A stretch of 64,000 nt of DNA from Nostoc sp. WHI (GCF_015714725.1 NZ_WBKM01000109.1:1-64000), one strand, 5' to 3'. Counted from the first letter of the stretch, positions 27,029 to 36,275 are shown. Program-made: numbers and translations. The notes: generated by a model not told the origin, from the sequence alone.

Positions 27029-28096
27029 TTAACCAAGATGCTTAAAAACCATTTTTAGCAATTCTGATTGTGTAAAAGGTTTAGTCAAATATCCTGATGA
27101 CCTGACCATTTTAGCCTTTGCCCTGTCGATAAATCCTGTTCTACCAGTCACCATAATAATAGGTGTATTTTTAAAAGCTGAATGTTTCCTTAATAAGGAA
27201 CATAACTCGTAGCCATCTAAACTTGGCATTTCAACATCGAGTAAAATCAGATCAGGCTTACTCCGAAGAATTTGCATTAAAGCTTTTACCGGATCGTTGA
27301 TTAACACAACTGAAAATGTGTTTTCATCCAAAAAGTGTTTGATGGAATTCAAAACTGTTTGGCTATCATCAATGCAGGCAATTGTATATAGTTTTTTGCC
27401 AACAGATGGCTGAGTCGTTTGATTATTCTCAGGAACATCAAAATTGATTGGTTTCGGTAATTTTTGCCCAAGTTTTATTTGTAGCTGCGGCTTAACTTGA
27501 GACAGTTGGGTTGTAGATAAAACTTGGGAACCCCCACCAGCCGGAATTGATGATTGGATATTTTGCCGATTTCGTAACTGCTTTTGACAATGTTCAACAA
27601 GTAACCGCAAGTCTAGGCGACAAAACTTTGGTAGTTCATCCAAAGAGCTTTCTAGACTGAATTCATAGCTACCTTCTTTTAAACACAGAAATGATTCCAG
27701 TACTTCTTTTGCCAATTCGTCTATCAGGTTTCCTGCTTGCACAGAAGTAATATAGTTCTGATTTACTAACCAACAAATAGCTTGGTAATCTGCATTTGGT
27801 ATTGATTGATGTTCATTCTTCGTCTCAAACATCAGTCGCATCTGCACGCGAGTGGCGCTGTTGAGAGTAAAGATTTGCTGACTCAAGCGTCGCAAGTGAC
27901 TGTCAAGCCGCTCAAACAGTTTATCTGAATAGGAGGCATAAGTAAGTTTACCGTCCTCTAGATAAATTGACCAAGAAACTATCCCGGTAAATACGCTTAA
28001 GCAACCTGTAGCACGCCGACTGGTTAATTGTGCCAAAAGAGATAGCGGATGTAGTTTCTGGAACAACCTGTAGCTACCTATAGGAGTTGTGCTCAT
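27029..28096 (-). CDS. PatA-like response regulator (DUF4388 plus receiver)
   Basis: A 355-residue protein. The N-terminal half (about 10-180) is a PATAN/DUF4388 domain (LTSRRATGCLSV, WSIYLEDGKLTYAS). The C-terminal receiver (about 235-355) has IDDSQTVLNSI, phospho-acceptor Asp in LILLDVEMPSLDG and Lys in YLTKPF. PatA in Nostocaceae affects heterocyst position, and its relatives PixG/HmpA head motility clusters. Here it is the first gene of the operon, with a 65-bp gap to the CheY-like gene. The operon context favours a motility role rather than PatA itself. Confidence 0.92.
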   Translation of the reverse strand: MSTTPIGSYRLFQKLHPLSLLAQLTSRRATGCLSVFTGIVSWSIYLEDGKLTYASYSDKLFERLDSHLRRLSQQIFTLNSATRVQMRLMFETKNEHQSIPNADYQAICWLVNQNYITSVQAGNLIDELAKEVLESFLCLKEGSYEFSLESSLDELPKFCRLDLRLLVEHCQKQLRNRQNIQSSIPAGGGSQVLSTTQLSQVKPQLQIKLGQKLPKPINFDVPENNQTTQPSVGKKLYTIACIDDSQTVLNSIKHFLDENTFSVVLINDPVKALMQILRSKPDLILLDVEMPSLDGYELCSLLRKHSAFKNTPIIMVTGRTGFIDRAKAKMVRSSGYLTKPFTQSELLKMVFKHLG

Positions 28097-28727
28097 TTTG
28101 CTTTTACTTCAGCTAAATTCGATCCGTGTAAGCTAAATTTGTGCAGAGTTATTCCACAATTGAAATCAAGTAAAAGGCATTAAACTTTTGTATTTTAAAG
28201 TACATCAGTTTACATCTAGATTTGTGGGGAAACTCAACGACAGTAGCGTTATTTCAGATGAGCAAATCTTAGTAAATTCATAAATTGTGATTAATTTACT
28301 TACTGTTACTGAGATTTACAAACATCTTTTGAGAATTAAGACATAAAAATGTCAAGACTAGATGAAGCCACTTTCCATTGAGTCACCCCAATCTGACCAC
28401 AGGAATAATACTGATTTTATATGCAGGGATATATTTGAGCTTCTGTATTTACACTTAAGTAAAATCTATTTTTTAAGCAGTAAGAACTATATGAAGCCAC
28501 TTTTCATTAAATACCCCTGTTGTGACTACAGGGATAATACTGATTTTTTTGATAAAATAAAACATAATTTACAAGGAATCGTAAGAGTACCAGAAAAAGG
28601 CGTGAAATTAACCACATATCCAGGCGAATTTTTCTGGTTGTCCAAAATGTGCGATCGCACATTTTCTTAGCCAATCTCCCGTTAGAGATTTAGAAAATGC
28701 ATATAGTGGTAGAAATTAAAAGTTTTA
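28097..28727. other. 630-bp region with a diverged 129-bp duplication, no accepted gene
   Basis: Segments starting at 28362 and 28491 repeat each other (ATGAAGCCACTTT(C/T)CATT ... AATAATACTGATTT), 129 bp apart. A 102-codon plus frame (28362-28670) covers both copies but has no ribosome site and no known fold. Upstream sequence is AT-rich and probably holds the promoter of the chemotaxis operon. Confidence 0.55.
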
Positions 28728-28985
28728 TTAGTCTATCGAATGTTTCAGAATTTCATATAGCGTTGGGATAGTTTTTAAACTATCGGGATGCATTAGATAA
28801 AATTGAACCAGAACGCCAACTTTATTTAGCTGTTCGCGTCCCAATTTATAAAATGAGAAATATTTATGCCATAGCGATCGCCGAATAAACACCCGTTGTG
28901 TTTGTTCTCGTTTGTCATCGGCTTTAATTCGCCATTTAAACGCCAATTTACAGATTATGCTGTGGGTTAAATATCGACAATCCAC
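28728..28985 (-). CDS. Hypothetical 85-residue protein overlapping a DUF29 gene
   Basis: The frame starts with GTG at 28985, within the TAGTG that ends the DUF29 gene, as in translationally coupled pairs. The product is basic with aromatic residues (RRSLWHKYFSFYKLGREQLNKV) and matches nothing I recognise. It may be a real downstream partner or the remnant of a longer gene; the absence of a clear ribosome site keeps confidence low. Confidence 0.35.
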   Translation of the reverse strand: MDCRYLTHSIICKLAFKWRIKADDKREQTQRVFIRRSLWHKYFSFYKLGREQLNKVGVLVQFYLMHPDSLKTIPTLYEILKHSID

Positions 28986-29446
28986 TAATCAGGTAAAAAA
29001 TCTTCATCTAAACATTCATCGGCAGTAAACGGAGAGTCTACACCGAAAGTATCAAGCGATAAACTAGTTTCATCACTAGCTTGCTTTCTTGCATCTTGAT
29101 AGCACTCAGTCCAAACTTCCTGGAAATATAGTTTTAAACTAGGACTATCCTTAAAAGTTATTGTCAATCTGCGGCGATGTTCTCTAATAGTTCCTTTCCA
29201 ACTATTAGAACGTTTTTCTGGCTGGTATTTATATTTTAGTAGATGCATTAATAGAACAACTAAATTACTCGCAAGCGCGTGTTTTTCACTTCTTCCCATG
29301 CATTCAATCTCTTCGATCAGATTTTCTAAATCAACCTCAGAAAATCTGCCTTCTTTTAATTGTTTAGCAGTTGTCTCTATCCACAGATAAAAATCTTGGT
29401 CGTAAAGATGATAGTTTGTAAATATTGTTGGCTGAGGCGCTGTCAT
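28985..29446 (-). CDS. DUF29 family protein
   Basis: A 153-residue protein with the DUF29 pattern: an LYDQDFYLWIETTAKQL opening, DLENLIEEIECMGRSEKHAL, then LMHLLKYKYQPEKRSNSWKGTI and a tail with acidic residues and FLPD. The family is frequent in cyanobacteria and other bacteria with large accessory genomes; no biochemical function is established to my knowledge. A paralogue lies at 33979-34449, about 4.5 kb away. Confidence 0.9.
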   Translation of the reverse strand: MTAPQPTIFTNYHLYDQDFYLWIETTAKQLKEGRFSEVDLENLIEEIECMGRSEKHALASNLVVLLMHLLKYKYQPEKRSNSWKGTIREHRRRLTITFKDSPSLKLYFQEVWTECYQDARKQASDETSLSLDTFGVDSPFTADECLDEDFLPD

Positions 29447-29736
29447 CTAATTTTTGAACCTCCCAGAATCCAACTATTAAGCTTGGTTTAATTCCGTTCT
29501 TGCTATGCCGTGATATGTCTCAATATATTGCTTTTAGGCTTATCTCAAGGGGAAGTTGAGACTTGGCAAGTATATGATAGCAAAATCTGTAGCAATCCGA
29601 TTTGATTTTTGATATTACGCAATAACTGAGCGATCGCAAAGTTAAAAAACACAGACAATAATCTTCTTACGCCAGGGAAGTTTAGCTCTATTGAACTTTC
29701 GTGCTTACAGTTGAGGATGAATTAATTCATAAAGCT
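29447..29736. other. 290-bp spacer, nothing gene-like
   Basis: AT-rich sequence with one HIP1-like site; no RNA gene or ORF is recognised. Confidence 0.5.
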
Positions 29737-29770
29737 AAAAATGCATGAGCCAACAGGCTCATGCATTTTT
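29737..29770 (-). terminator. Hairpin downstream of tRNA-Leu
   Basis: A perfect 15-base inverted repeat (AAAAATGCATGAGCC / GGCTCATGCATTTTT) with loop AACA, 12 bases beyond the 3' end of the tRNA on its strand and followed by T residues on either strand. It is probably the tRNA terminator. Confidence 0.85.
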
Positions 29771-29782
29771 ACCTATTCAAAA

Positions 29783-29864
29783 TGCGGATGAAAGGACTTG
29801 AACCTTCACTCCTTGCGAAACTAGAACCTAAATCTAGCGCGTCTGCCAATTCCGCCACATCCGC
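29783..29864 (-). tRNA. tRNA-Leu (anticodon UAG)
   Basis: On the minus strand the 82-base sequence begins GCGGATGTGGCGGAATTGGC and ends CATCCGC plus A. The acceptor stem GCGGATG/CATCCGC pairs perfectly. The anticodon arm GCTAGA-TTTAGGT-TCTAG gives UAG, the long variable arm expected for leucine is present, and the T arm contains GGTTCAAGTCC. CCA is not encoded. Confidence 0.95.
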
Positions 29865-29962
29865 ATCAGTTTAACATCTTACCATAAGAAATCATTTATG
29901 GCAAGGAAGAGTGAGGATGAGGGAGATGAATTAATAACCAATGCCCCATGCCCCATGCCCAA

Positions 29963-31150
29963 TTACATAACTGCAACACGAGGCAGACGATGCTTGAACC
30001 CGCAGAGAATTTCCCAGGAAATAGTATTTAGTTGTTCTGCCCAATCGTCTGCTGAAATTTGTTCTTTTCCTTGTTCTCCTAGTAAGGTGACTATTTCTCC
30101 TTCTTGGATATTAGGTATGGCACTCACATCCAGCATCAACTGATCCATCGTAATTGTACCGATTTGCGACACCCTCTGCCCACGAATCAACGCCTGCATT
30201 TTGTTGGAAAGACTACGAGGCACACCGTCAGCATAGCCAATTCCCACGACGGCGAGGCGGAGTTCACGCGGGGCAGTAAATTGATGACCGTAGCTGACAG
30301 CAGTTCCTGCGGCAATTGTTTTAACTTGGGTAACTCGTGCTTTGAGTTGTAAAACAGGCTTAAGATTGATCGCATTTTGTAAATGCGGTGCTGGGTAGAG
30401 TCCGTAAACAGCTAAACCTACTCGCACAATGTTGTAATGCAATGCCGGATCTGTAAGTGCGGCGGCTGAGTTTGCCAAGTGCAAGCAGGGCGGTTGGATT
30501 CCTATTGCTTTGATTTGAGCGATCGCTTCCTCAAATCGTTTATGCTGTTCTTCCATTGCCGTAGTGTCAGGATCATCTGCTGTTGCCAAATGCGAATAAA
30601 TACTGGCAATGGAAAGATGTGGTAAGCGCTGCACTAATTGCACAAATTCGCCAGCTTGCTGCCAATTAGTTCCCAACCTAGACATTCCCGTGTCTAATTT
30701 GATATGTACGGGTACAGGCGAACCATAATTCATCGATTCTAGAGTGTCGGAAAATACTAAAGCTTGTTTAGGGCTACAGAGTGTGGGCTGAAGTTTCCAG
30801 TGGGCGATCGCATGAATCTGCTCTGGTGTATGAGTTGCCCCTAAAATCAAAATGGGCGCTTCAATGCCGCCTTCTCGCAATTGAATAGCTTCTGGAACTG
30901 TAGCGACTCCCAGCCAACTAGCTCCCGATTGGATTACAGTTTGAGCGACTGTTACTGCTCCATGCCCATAGGCATCAGCTTTCACTACTGCCATTAGTTC
31001 GGTGTGCGGTGATAACAACTGTACCAGCTGCTGTACATTGTACGACAACGCCCCTAAATCAATTTCTACCCAGGCTCGTTGCGAGAACCACGCGTAGGTG
31101 TCGCACTGCTGATTACTAACTACACCAGGGATTTGCTTGCGACTTAACAT
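29963..31150 (-). CDS. alr: Alanine racemase
   Basis: A 395-residue PLP enzyme making D-alanine for peptidoglycan. The PLP lysine is Lys57 in AVVKADAYGHG. The second catalytic tyrosine is in AVSYGHQF. Substrate and PLP-phosphate motifs (KLDTGMSRLG, LHLANSAA, RVGLAVYGLYP, IGTITMDQLMLD) are complete, and the tail GFKHRLPRV is typical. The N-terminal 25 residues before WVEIDLGALSYN are longer than usual, and internal starts exist only well inside the domain. It is monocistronic, convergent with nothing, and ends 98 bp from the tRNA. Confidence 0.97.
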   Translation of the reverse strand: MLSRKQIPGVVSNQQCDTYAWFSQRAWVEIDLGALSYNVQQLVQLLSPHTELMAVVKADAYGHGAVTVAQTVIQSGASWLGVATVPEAIQLREGGIEAPILILGATHTPEQIHAIAHWKLQPTLCSPKQALVFSDTLESMNYGSPVPVHIKLDTGMSRLGTNWQQAGEFVQLVQRLPHLSIASIYSHLATADDPDTTAMEEQHKRFEEAIAQIKAIGIQPPCLHLANSAAALTDPALHYNIVRVGLAVYGLYPAPHLQNAINLKPVLQLKARVTQVKTIAAGTAVSYGHQFTAPRELRLAVVGIGYADGVPRSLSNKMQALIRGQRVSQIGTITMDQLMLDVSAIPNIQEGEIVTLLGEQGKEQISADDWAEQLNTISWEILCGFKHRLPRVAVM

Positions 31151-31421
31151 TTGTACTGACTCCTATCCCACCACGGCTAAACTTCCAAATTATCTATCTA
31201 TACACGCTCTTAGAAGCGATATCAGATTAAATAGGAAGTTTACCCTTCATTTAAGAATTGATACAAGATGCCTGAAGAAGGAAAGCATGAGCTAAGAGTT
31301 TTGCTTACAAACTCCTCACTTAATTCTTTAATTATCTTGAAAGTATAATTTATTGTCGTCTCCATAACAGGGTATATTTGTGTTAATATTTATGTAAAGC
31401 TAATACCCTGAGCGCAGATCA

Positions 31422-31919
31422 ATGGGGAAAGTTTTAGTCTTAAACGCCTCTTATGAACCTCTCAATATAACCAGCTGGCGTCGCGCTGTGGTTCTGTTAA
31501 TCAAGGGCAAGGCAGAACACCTAGAACACAACGGGAAATTCTTGTACTCAGATTTCCCATTGCCGACCGTGATCCGGTTGCGTCATTACGTGCGCGTTCC
31601 TTATAAAGAAATTCCTCTGACTCGCCGAAATATATTGCACCGTGACGGTCATGCCTGTCAATATTGTGGTTACACAGGGGATGAATTGACCCTAGACCAT
31701 GTAATACCGCGATCGCGCGGCGGGGTCGATAGCTGGGAGAACATTGTGACCGCTTGTGTCCGTTGCAATGTCAAAAAAGGCAGTCGCACTCCCCACGAAG
31801 CTCATATGCCTTTACGTCATCCCCCCCGCCAACCTTACAGCAGTCTCTATTTTGAGGTCAGCAAACATCTTAAAAGTGGACTGCACCAAGAGTGGCAAAA
31901 GTATGTCATTGGTCTTTGA
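31422..31919 (+). CDS. HNH endonuclease family protein
   Basis: A 165-residue protein with an HNH zinc domain: Cys79 and Cys82 (CQYC), DHV with Asp92-His93, RSRGG, ENIVTACVRCN with Cys112 and Cys115. The N-terminal part (VLVLNASYEPLNITSWRRAV, LRHYVRVPYKEIP) is conserved in an HNH family found across cyanobacteria as a single-copy chromosomal gene. The nuclease role is inferred from the domain; the biological role is unknown, possibly DNA maintenance. The start ATG at 31422 fits the conserved N-terminus. Confidence 0.92.
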   Translation: MGKVLVLNASYEPLNITSWRRAVVLLIKGKAEHLEHNGKFLYSDFPLPTVIRLRHYVRVPYKEIPLTRRNILHRDGHACQYCGYTGDELTLDHVIPRSRGGVDSWENIVTACVRCNVKKGSRTPHEAHMPLRHPPRQPYSSLYFEVSKHLKSGLHQEWQKYVIGL

Positions 31920-32533
31920 CATGACGTAGCTTAGTCCTAGAAAAGTAGAGAAATAGTCACAGGTTCGCGTTCCTGCTTGCTTTTAGCGTTCGCCTAAAGA
32001 CCAGTTGGACACCTTTAGCTTGAAGAAATTGTGTGTTGAATCAGGTTTGTTCACACATTGTCATACACATTTTCCGGTAAGAGCTAACAATCAGAATTTT
32101 TAAATGGCATAGGAAACACGCCTTGTTTGTTAAAAATAATTGTTAATTGCTCAATAGTCACAATAATGAGACCATTGAGGATAAGAATATTTCAAATATC
32201 AAGGACAAACCCTAAAGTATAAGATGGAAAGTGTACCCTAAGTCAGACAAAAATCCAAATGATTGAATCTATAGTATGAGGAAAAAAATGAAATTAAGGA
32301 AATTATACTGTCAGATGCAGCCTGATATAGAAAACTTTCTTTTTTCTCCACCCTCTAGTGGAATTTAGTTAATTGCTCAATGCTGTTACTGACAAAAAAT
32401 ATACTTAAATATATAGTGTGATGCATTGATATTTTTGCGAAGATCATAATTAATATGGCTAAATTCAAATTCAGTGAGTTGCTGATTGTAGTATTTCTGA
32501 ATTAATCGAGCCTCACACTTTAAAGAAGTTCCT
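31920..32533. other. 614-bp gene-free spacer
   Basis: AT-rich sequence upstream of the DHH gene. A 30-codon frame at 32276-32368 (MRKKMKLRKL...) has no good ribosome site and is not called. No repeat family recognised; promoter elements for the DHH gene presumably lie here. Confidence 0.5.
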
Positions 32534-33817
32534 ATGTACTTGAATTCTCCCGTTACTCAATTTGAGAGTTTGTCATTGACCACAGAGCCAAACCCAGAGG
32601 AAGCCGAAATAGAGACATCGCCAGTGGAAGTTGTACTTAAAAGTCCTTCATTACCGCCATCGGTAGGTGAAGCAGCTATTTATATTGGTCAACGGAATAA
32701 TTCCTTAGCACAACAAAAGTCAGAAGAACTGCAAAAAACCCTTCTGGCACACCGACACGATCGCCAACTGGTAATTCTGCAAGATTTTCCTGACCCTGAT
32801 GCCCTTTCCTGTGCCTGGACTTACCAGTTAATTGCTCAACAATACGATATCAAATGTGAAATCATTTATGCTGGCGCTTTGAGCCACCAAGAGAATATTG
32901 CCTTAGTAAAGCTGACTAATTTACCTGTCCAACGCTGGACACCGCAAACCTTAAAAAGCAAAGATTTGTCATCTTATCAAGGTTTTGTATTAATTGATAA
33001 CCAGGGAACCACTTCGCAGCTACTATCAGCAGTGCAGGAAGCTGGAATTCCCTTAGTGGTGCTCATCGACCATCACAGTTTACAAGGGGAACTCAACTCA
33101 GAGTTTGAGGATGTTCGTCCTTATGTACGAGCCACGGCGACAATTTTTACTCAATACTTACAATCGGGATTACTGGCTTTAGATAGTAGCAGAAATCAAC
33201 ACGTCAAATGCGCTACTGCTTTGATGCATGGCTTGCGATCGGATACAAATCGGCTCATGCAAGCGCAAGAAGAAGACTTTATGGCAGCTGCGTATTTAAG
33301 TCGATTTTATGACGCCCAACTGCTGAACGCCATTTTACAGGCAAACCGTTCCAAGCGGGTGATGGATGTGATCGAGCGATCGCTAAAAAACCGCATCGTC
33401 CAAAATAACTTTTCCATTGCTGGTGTTGGTTACTTACGCTACGACGATCGTGATGCCATTCCCCAAGCGGCTGATTTTCTCGTCACCGAAGAAAACGTCC
33501 ACACTGCTGTAGTTTATGGCATTGTTCACGATGAAGATGAAGAACTGGAAATAGTCATCGGCTCCCTGAGAACCACCAAACTCACCCTTGATCCTGATGA
33601 ATTCATCAAAGAAGCCTTTGGACAAGATAGCGCAGGGCGCTTTTTCGGCGGTGGAAGGACAAGCGCAGGCGGTTTTGAAATCCCGATGGGTTTCTTATCT
33701 GGCACTAACGAAAATTCCGCCTATGCGAAAATGAAATGGGAAGTATTCGATGCTCAAATTAAGCAAAAACTGCTGAGGTTAGTTAACCCTAGAGATAATC
33801 CAATTCAGTCCGAGTAA
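32534..33817 (+). CDS. DHH-family phosphoesterase (NrnA-like)
   Basis: A 427-residue protein with a poorly conserved N-terminal extension (1-70), then a DHH phosphoesterase domain: DFPDPDALSCAW, VLIDNQG and LIDHHSLQ carry the metal-binding aspartates and histidines. A DHHA1 domain ends in GGGRTSAGGFEIP. Relatives include NrnA oligoribonuclease/pAp phosphatase and RecJ-like proteins; the missing RecJ signature and the length point to an NrnA-like nanoRNase or phosphatase. The exact substrate cannot be assigned. Confidence 0.9.
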   Translation: MYLNSPVTQFESLSLTTEPNPEEAEIETSPVEVVLKSPSLPPSVGEAAIYIGQRNNSLAQQKSEELQKTLLAHRHDRQLVILQDFPDPDALSCAWTYQLIAQQYDIKCEIIYAGALSHQENIALVKLTNLPVQRWTPQTLKSKDLSSYQGFVLIDNQGTTSQLLSAVQEAGIPLVVLIDHHSLQGELNSEFEDVRPYVRATATIFTQYLQSGLLALDSSRNQHVKCATALMHGLRSDTNRLMQAQEEDFMAAAYLSRFYDAQLLNAILQANRSKRVMDVIERSLKNRIVQNNFSIAGVGYLRYDDRDAIPQAADFLVTEENVHTAVVYGIVHDEDEELEIVIGSLRTTKLTLDPDEFIKEAFGQDSAGRFFGGGRTSAGGFEIPMGFLSGTNENSAYAKMKWEVFDAQIKQKLLRLVNPRDNPIQSE

Positions 33818-33978
33818 AGGAAGAGGATAAGGCGAAGTCTTAACTCATGCTGGAGTCAAAGTGTTTGGTTATATGAGGGCGTTATTATAATCCTAAACTC
33901 AACACCTTCAAATTGACAGAGGCTGAACTGAATGAGGATTTAGTTCGTGCCTAATGTTATTTGTGAAGGAAGAATGCC

Positions 33979-34449
33979 ATGAAGATTATAGAATTGCAAA
34001 TGTTACAAACTCTGTATGAGCAAGATTTTTATGCTTGGGTAGAGCAGACAGCAGAGCTTTTGCAATTGCACCACTGGGAAACGTTGGATTTAGAACACTT
34101 AATTGAAGAAGTGGTGGACTTGGGTAAGAGTCAACAACGGGCGTTGCAAAGTGCGTTGCGGTTGGTGTTGTCGCATTTGTTGAAGTGGAAGTATCAACCC
34201 GAACGTCGTAGTCACAACTGGCAAGTGACCCTTACCCGTGAGCGACTGAATATGGATGAATTGCTGCAAGAAAGTCCTAGCTTGCGGCGTTTTTTAAATG
34301 ATGCCGAGTGGATTAATACTACTTATCAGCGATCGCGGCGAGAGGCGATAGTAGAAACTGGTTTATTAGAGGATGAGTTTGCGATCGCCTGTCCCTTTTC
34401 TGTTGATGAAATTTTAGACTTAGACTTTTATCCTAACGCTGACGAATAA
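33979..34449 (+). CDS. DUF29 family protein (second copy)
   Basis: A 156-residue protein with the same pattern as the copy at 28985-29446: LYEQDFYAWVEQTAELL, DLEHLIEEVVDLGKSQQRAL, LSHLLKWKYQPERRSHNW, and a tail ending LDLDFYPN. It lies 93 bp upstream of the nuclease-fold/antitoxin chimera on the same strand and may be co-transcribed with it. An in-frame AAGGAAGAATGCC puts a ribosome site before the start. Confidence 0.9.
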   Translation: MKIIELQMLQTLYEQDFYAWVEQTAELLQLHHWETLDLEHLIEEVVDLGKSQQRALQSALRLVLSHLLKWKYQPERRSHNWQVTLTRERLNMDELLQESPSLRRFLNDAEWINTTYQRSRREAIVETGLLEDEFAIACPFSVDEILDLDFYPNADE

Positions 34450-34542
34450 CCATGTAGAATTTTTGTATAAGTATAGATATGCTCCAGGTAAAGAGTGTGT
34501 TTATGTAAAAATAAGTAAATCTCAACCATTGGAAAAATACTT

Positions 34543-35742
34543 ATGACTAACAATACTGAAATTCTATACGATGAAAAAGTGAAATCTCTGGCACAGAAGT
34601 ACGAAAGTCAAGGATTTCATGTTTTAACTGGACTCAAAACAGATGAATTACCATTTGATTTGGGTAACTACCAGCCAGATTTAATCGCGATTAAAGACGG
34701 TTCAGGTTTAGTAATTGAAGTAAAAAACAGCCTCAGCCGTCTGTCGGTTGATCGTTTACAAGTTTTAGCAGAAGAAGTGAGCAAACATCCAGGCTGGCGT
34801 TTTATATTGGTAACGTTTGAAGACATAGAAGCCAAGTCATTACCTGGAACATCTGAAGAACTTCCTTCATGGCAAGAACTAAAGGAGCAGTTTGACCAAG
34901 CACATAAACTTACTGAAAATGAGGAAATTCAGTCTGCTTTTCTTTGTTTAGGGAATATTTTTGAGAATGCTTTAAGAAAGCGAGCAATCGATGTGTCAAT
35001 TCCTATTGAACGTTTCCCAGTTATAGGTTTAATCAAACATCTGTACTCTTTAGGAGAGTTATCAATCTCTCAATTCGACCTTGCTCAAGCTTGTTTGGAA
35101 GTTAGTAATCGTGTTGCTCATGGATATATTGAAAACCTAAATTTGCCATTGGTATATAATTTGGATAATTTGGTTAGTGAATTGTTAACTGAATGGAAAG
35201 TAAAATTCGATATTAGTCAACTTTCATCAGAGAATCTAGCTGCTTTTCATACCTGGCTTGCCGAATTCGATGCAGCAGACTGGGATAAACGACAACAATT
35301 AAGGCTAAATTTAACAAATCAGATAATCCCTTTTTTACTACTAGAATCAAATGAAAATTTAAGAAATGAGAAATTAAACTTAAAAAACAAACCGCTTATA
35401 AATGTCGAATCGGATGTTAGTGGCCTTTCACCAGAGGCTCTGGCTAATTTTCGTGCCTGGTTTACGGAATTCTATCCAGTAGCCTGGGATAAACAGATTG
35501 AAAAAGATGTGACTCAAGAAGAAACCCTATTGTCTATTACTGACAGTAAAACCTTAGAACCTTTAACTGACCTTGACTCCTGGACTCAGAGTTTAATAGG
35601 TGTAATCCAGCTAGAAGAAGAAAATCCGACAGAAAATAATGATAGCTTTATTGGGATGTGGAGCGATCGCCAAGATTTAGCTGATAGCAGTGCTTGGGTG
35701 CGCGGTGTTAGAGACAATGAGTGGTCAAAGTTGCATGACTAA
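34543..35742 (+). CDS. PD-(D/E)XK-like protein fused to antitoxin-type modules
   Basis: A 399-residue protein. Residues 1-100 look like a restriction-endonuclease fold of the AHJR type: Asp46 in YQPDLIAI, then Glu59-x-Lys61 in VIEVKN. Residues 125-220 are helical with VSNRVAHGY, resembling a HEPN-type end. Two similar blocks follow (LAAFHTWLAEFDAADWDKR at 232-250 and LANFRAWFTEFYPVAWDKQ at 300-318) that match the N-terminal part of small RelE/ParE-type antitoxins. LDSWTQSLIGV (344-354) and the last 32 residues (FIGMWSDRQDLADSSAWVR, 369-387) look like the toxin-binding tail of VapB antitoxins. The stop overlaps the start of a PIN toxin by 8 bp, so the C end is placed exactly where an antitoxin is expected. 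The chimera is inferred; motif matches are by eye. Confidence 0.7.
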   Translation: MTNNTEILYDEKVKSLAQKYESQGFHVLTGLKTDELPFDLGNYQPDLIAIKDGSGLVIEVKNSLSRLSVDRLQVLAEEVSKHPGWRFILVTFEDIEAKSLPGTSEELPSWQELKEQFDQAHKLTENEEIQSAFLCLGNIFENALRKRAIDVSIPIERFPVIGLIKHLYSLGELSISQFDLAQACLEVSNRVAHGYIENLNLPLVYNLDNLVSELLTEWKVKFDISQLSSENLAAFHTWLAEFDAADWDKRQQLRLNLTNQIIPFLLLESNENLRNEKLNLKNKPLINVESDVSGLSPEALANFRAWFTEFYPVAWDKQIEKDVTQEETLLSITDSKTLEPLTDLDSWTQSLIGVIQLEEENPTENNDSFIGMWSDRQDLADSSAWVRGVRDNEWSKLHD

Positions 35743-36124
35743 CTCAACCATCGTTGATACTGATATTCTAATTGATGCTGGTCGCGGTGTTATCGAAGCA
35801 GTAACCTGTTTGCAAAATCTGAAAGCGAGTTCTAGCTTGATAATTAGCATAATCACACAAATGGAACTAATAGTTGGTTGTCGTAACAAAGCAGAACTAC
35901 AAACACTAGAAAATTTTCTCAAGCAGTTTTACATCATTAAGATTGACCAGGCTGTATCTGACACAGCAGTTGATTTATTGCGGTCTTATCGGCTAAGTCA
36001 TAATTTGCACATTCCTGACAGTCTCATTGCAGCTACAGCAATAATATCGAATTACCCGTTTATTACAAAAAACCAACGGGATTACAAATTTATTCAAGTT
36101 TTAAATCTATTGGCATATCCATAA
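35735..36124 (+). CDS. vapC: VapC-type PIN-domain toxin
   Basis: From the ATG at 35735 (129 residues) rather than the longer upstream frame, because this ATG overlaps the stop of the preceding gene (ATGACTAA). The PIN acidic residues are present: Asp8 (VDTDILIDA), Glu44 (TQMELIVG), Asp95 (HIPDSLIAA) and Asp116 in TKNQRDY. VapC toxins cleave tRNA or rRNA and are held inactive by the cognate VapB. No classical small VapB precedes it; the C-terminal tail of the large upstream protein appears to take that role. Confidence 0.88.
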   Translation: MTNSTIVDTDILIDAGRGVIEAVTCLQNLKASSSLIISIITQMELIVGCRNKAELQTLENFLKQFYIIKIDQAVSDTAVDLLRSYRLSHNLHIPDSLIAATAIISNYPFITKNQRDYKFIQVLNLLAYP

Positions 36125-36275
36125 TACTTAGAACATCTAACGCCGCGTTGCACCGGACAGATGGCAGATCAACGAATACGTAATAATGATTAAGATTAGG
36201 ATAAGTTAACTTACATCAGGTGTAACTCCTAACTCAGTAAGGGTAACGCCCCGTTACAGTCACAAAATTCAAAGT

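Noticed and set aside
27029-28096. Heterocyst pattern gene patA itself
   Set aside because: Domain order fits, but the gene is embedded in a CheY-CheW-MCP-CheA operon, so a motility paralogue is more likely.
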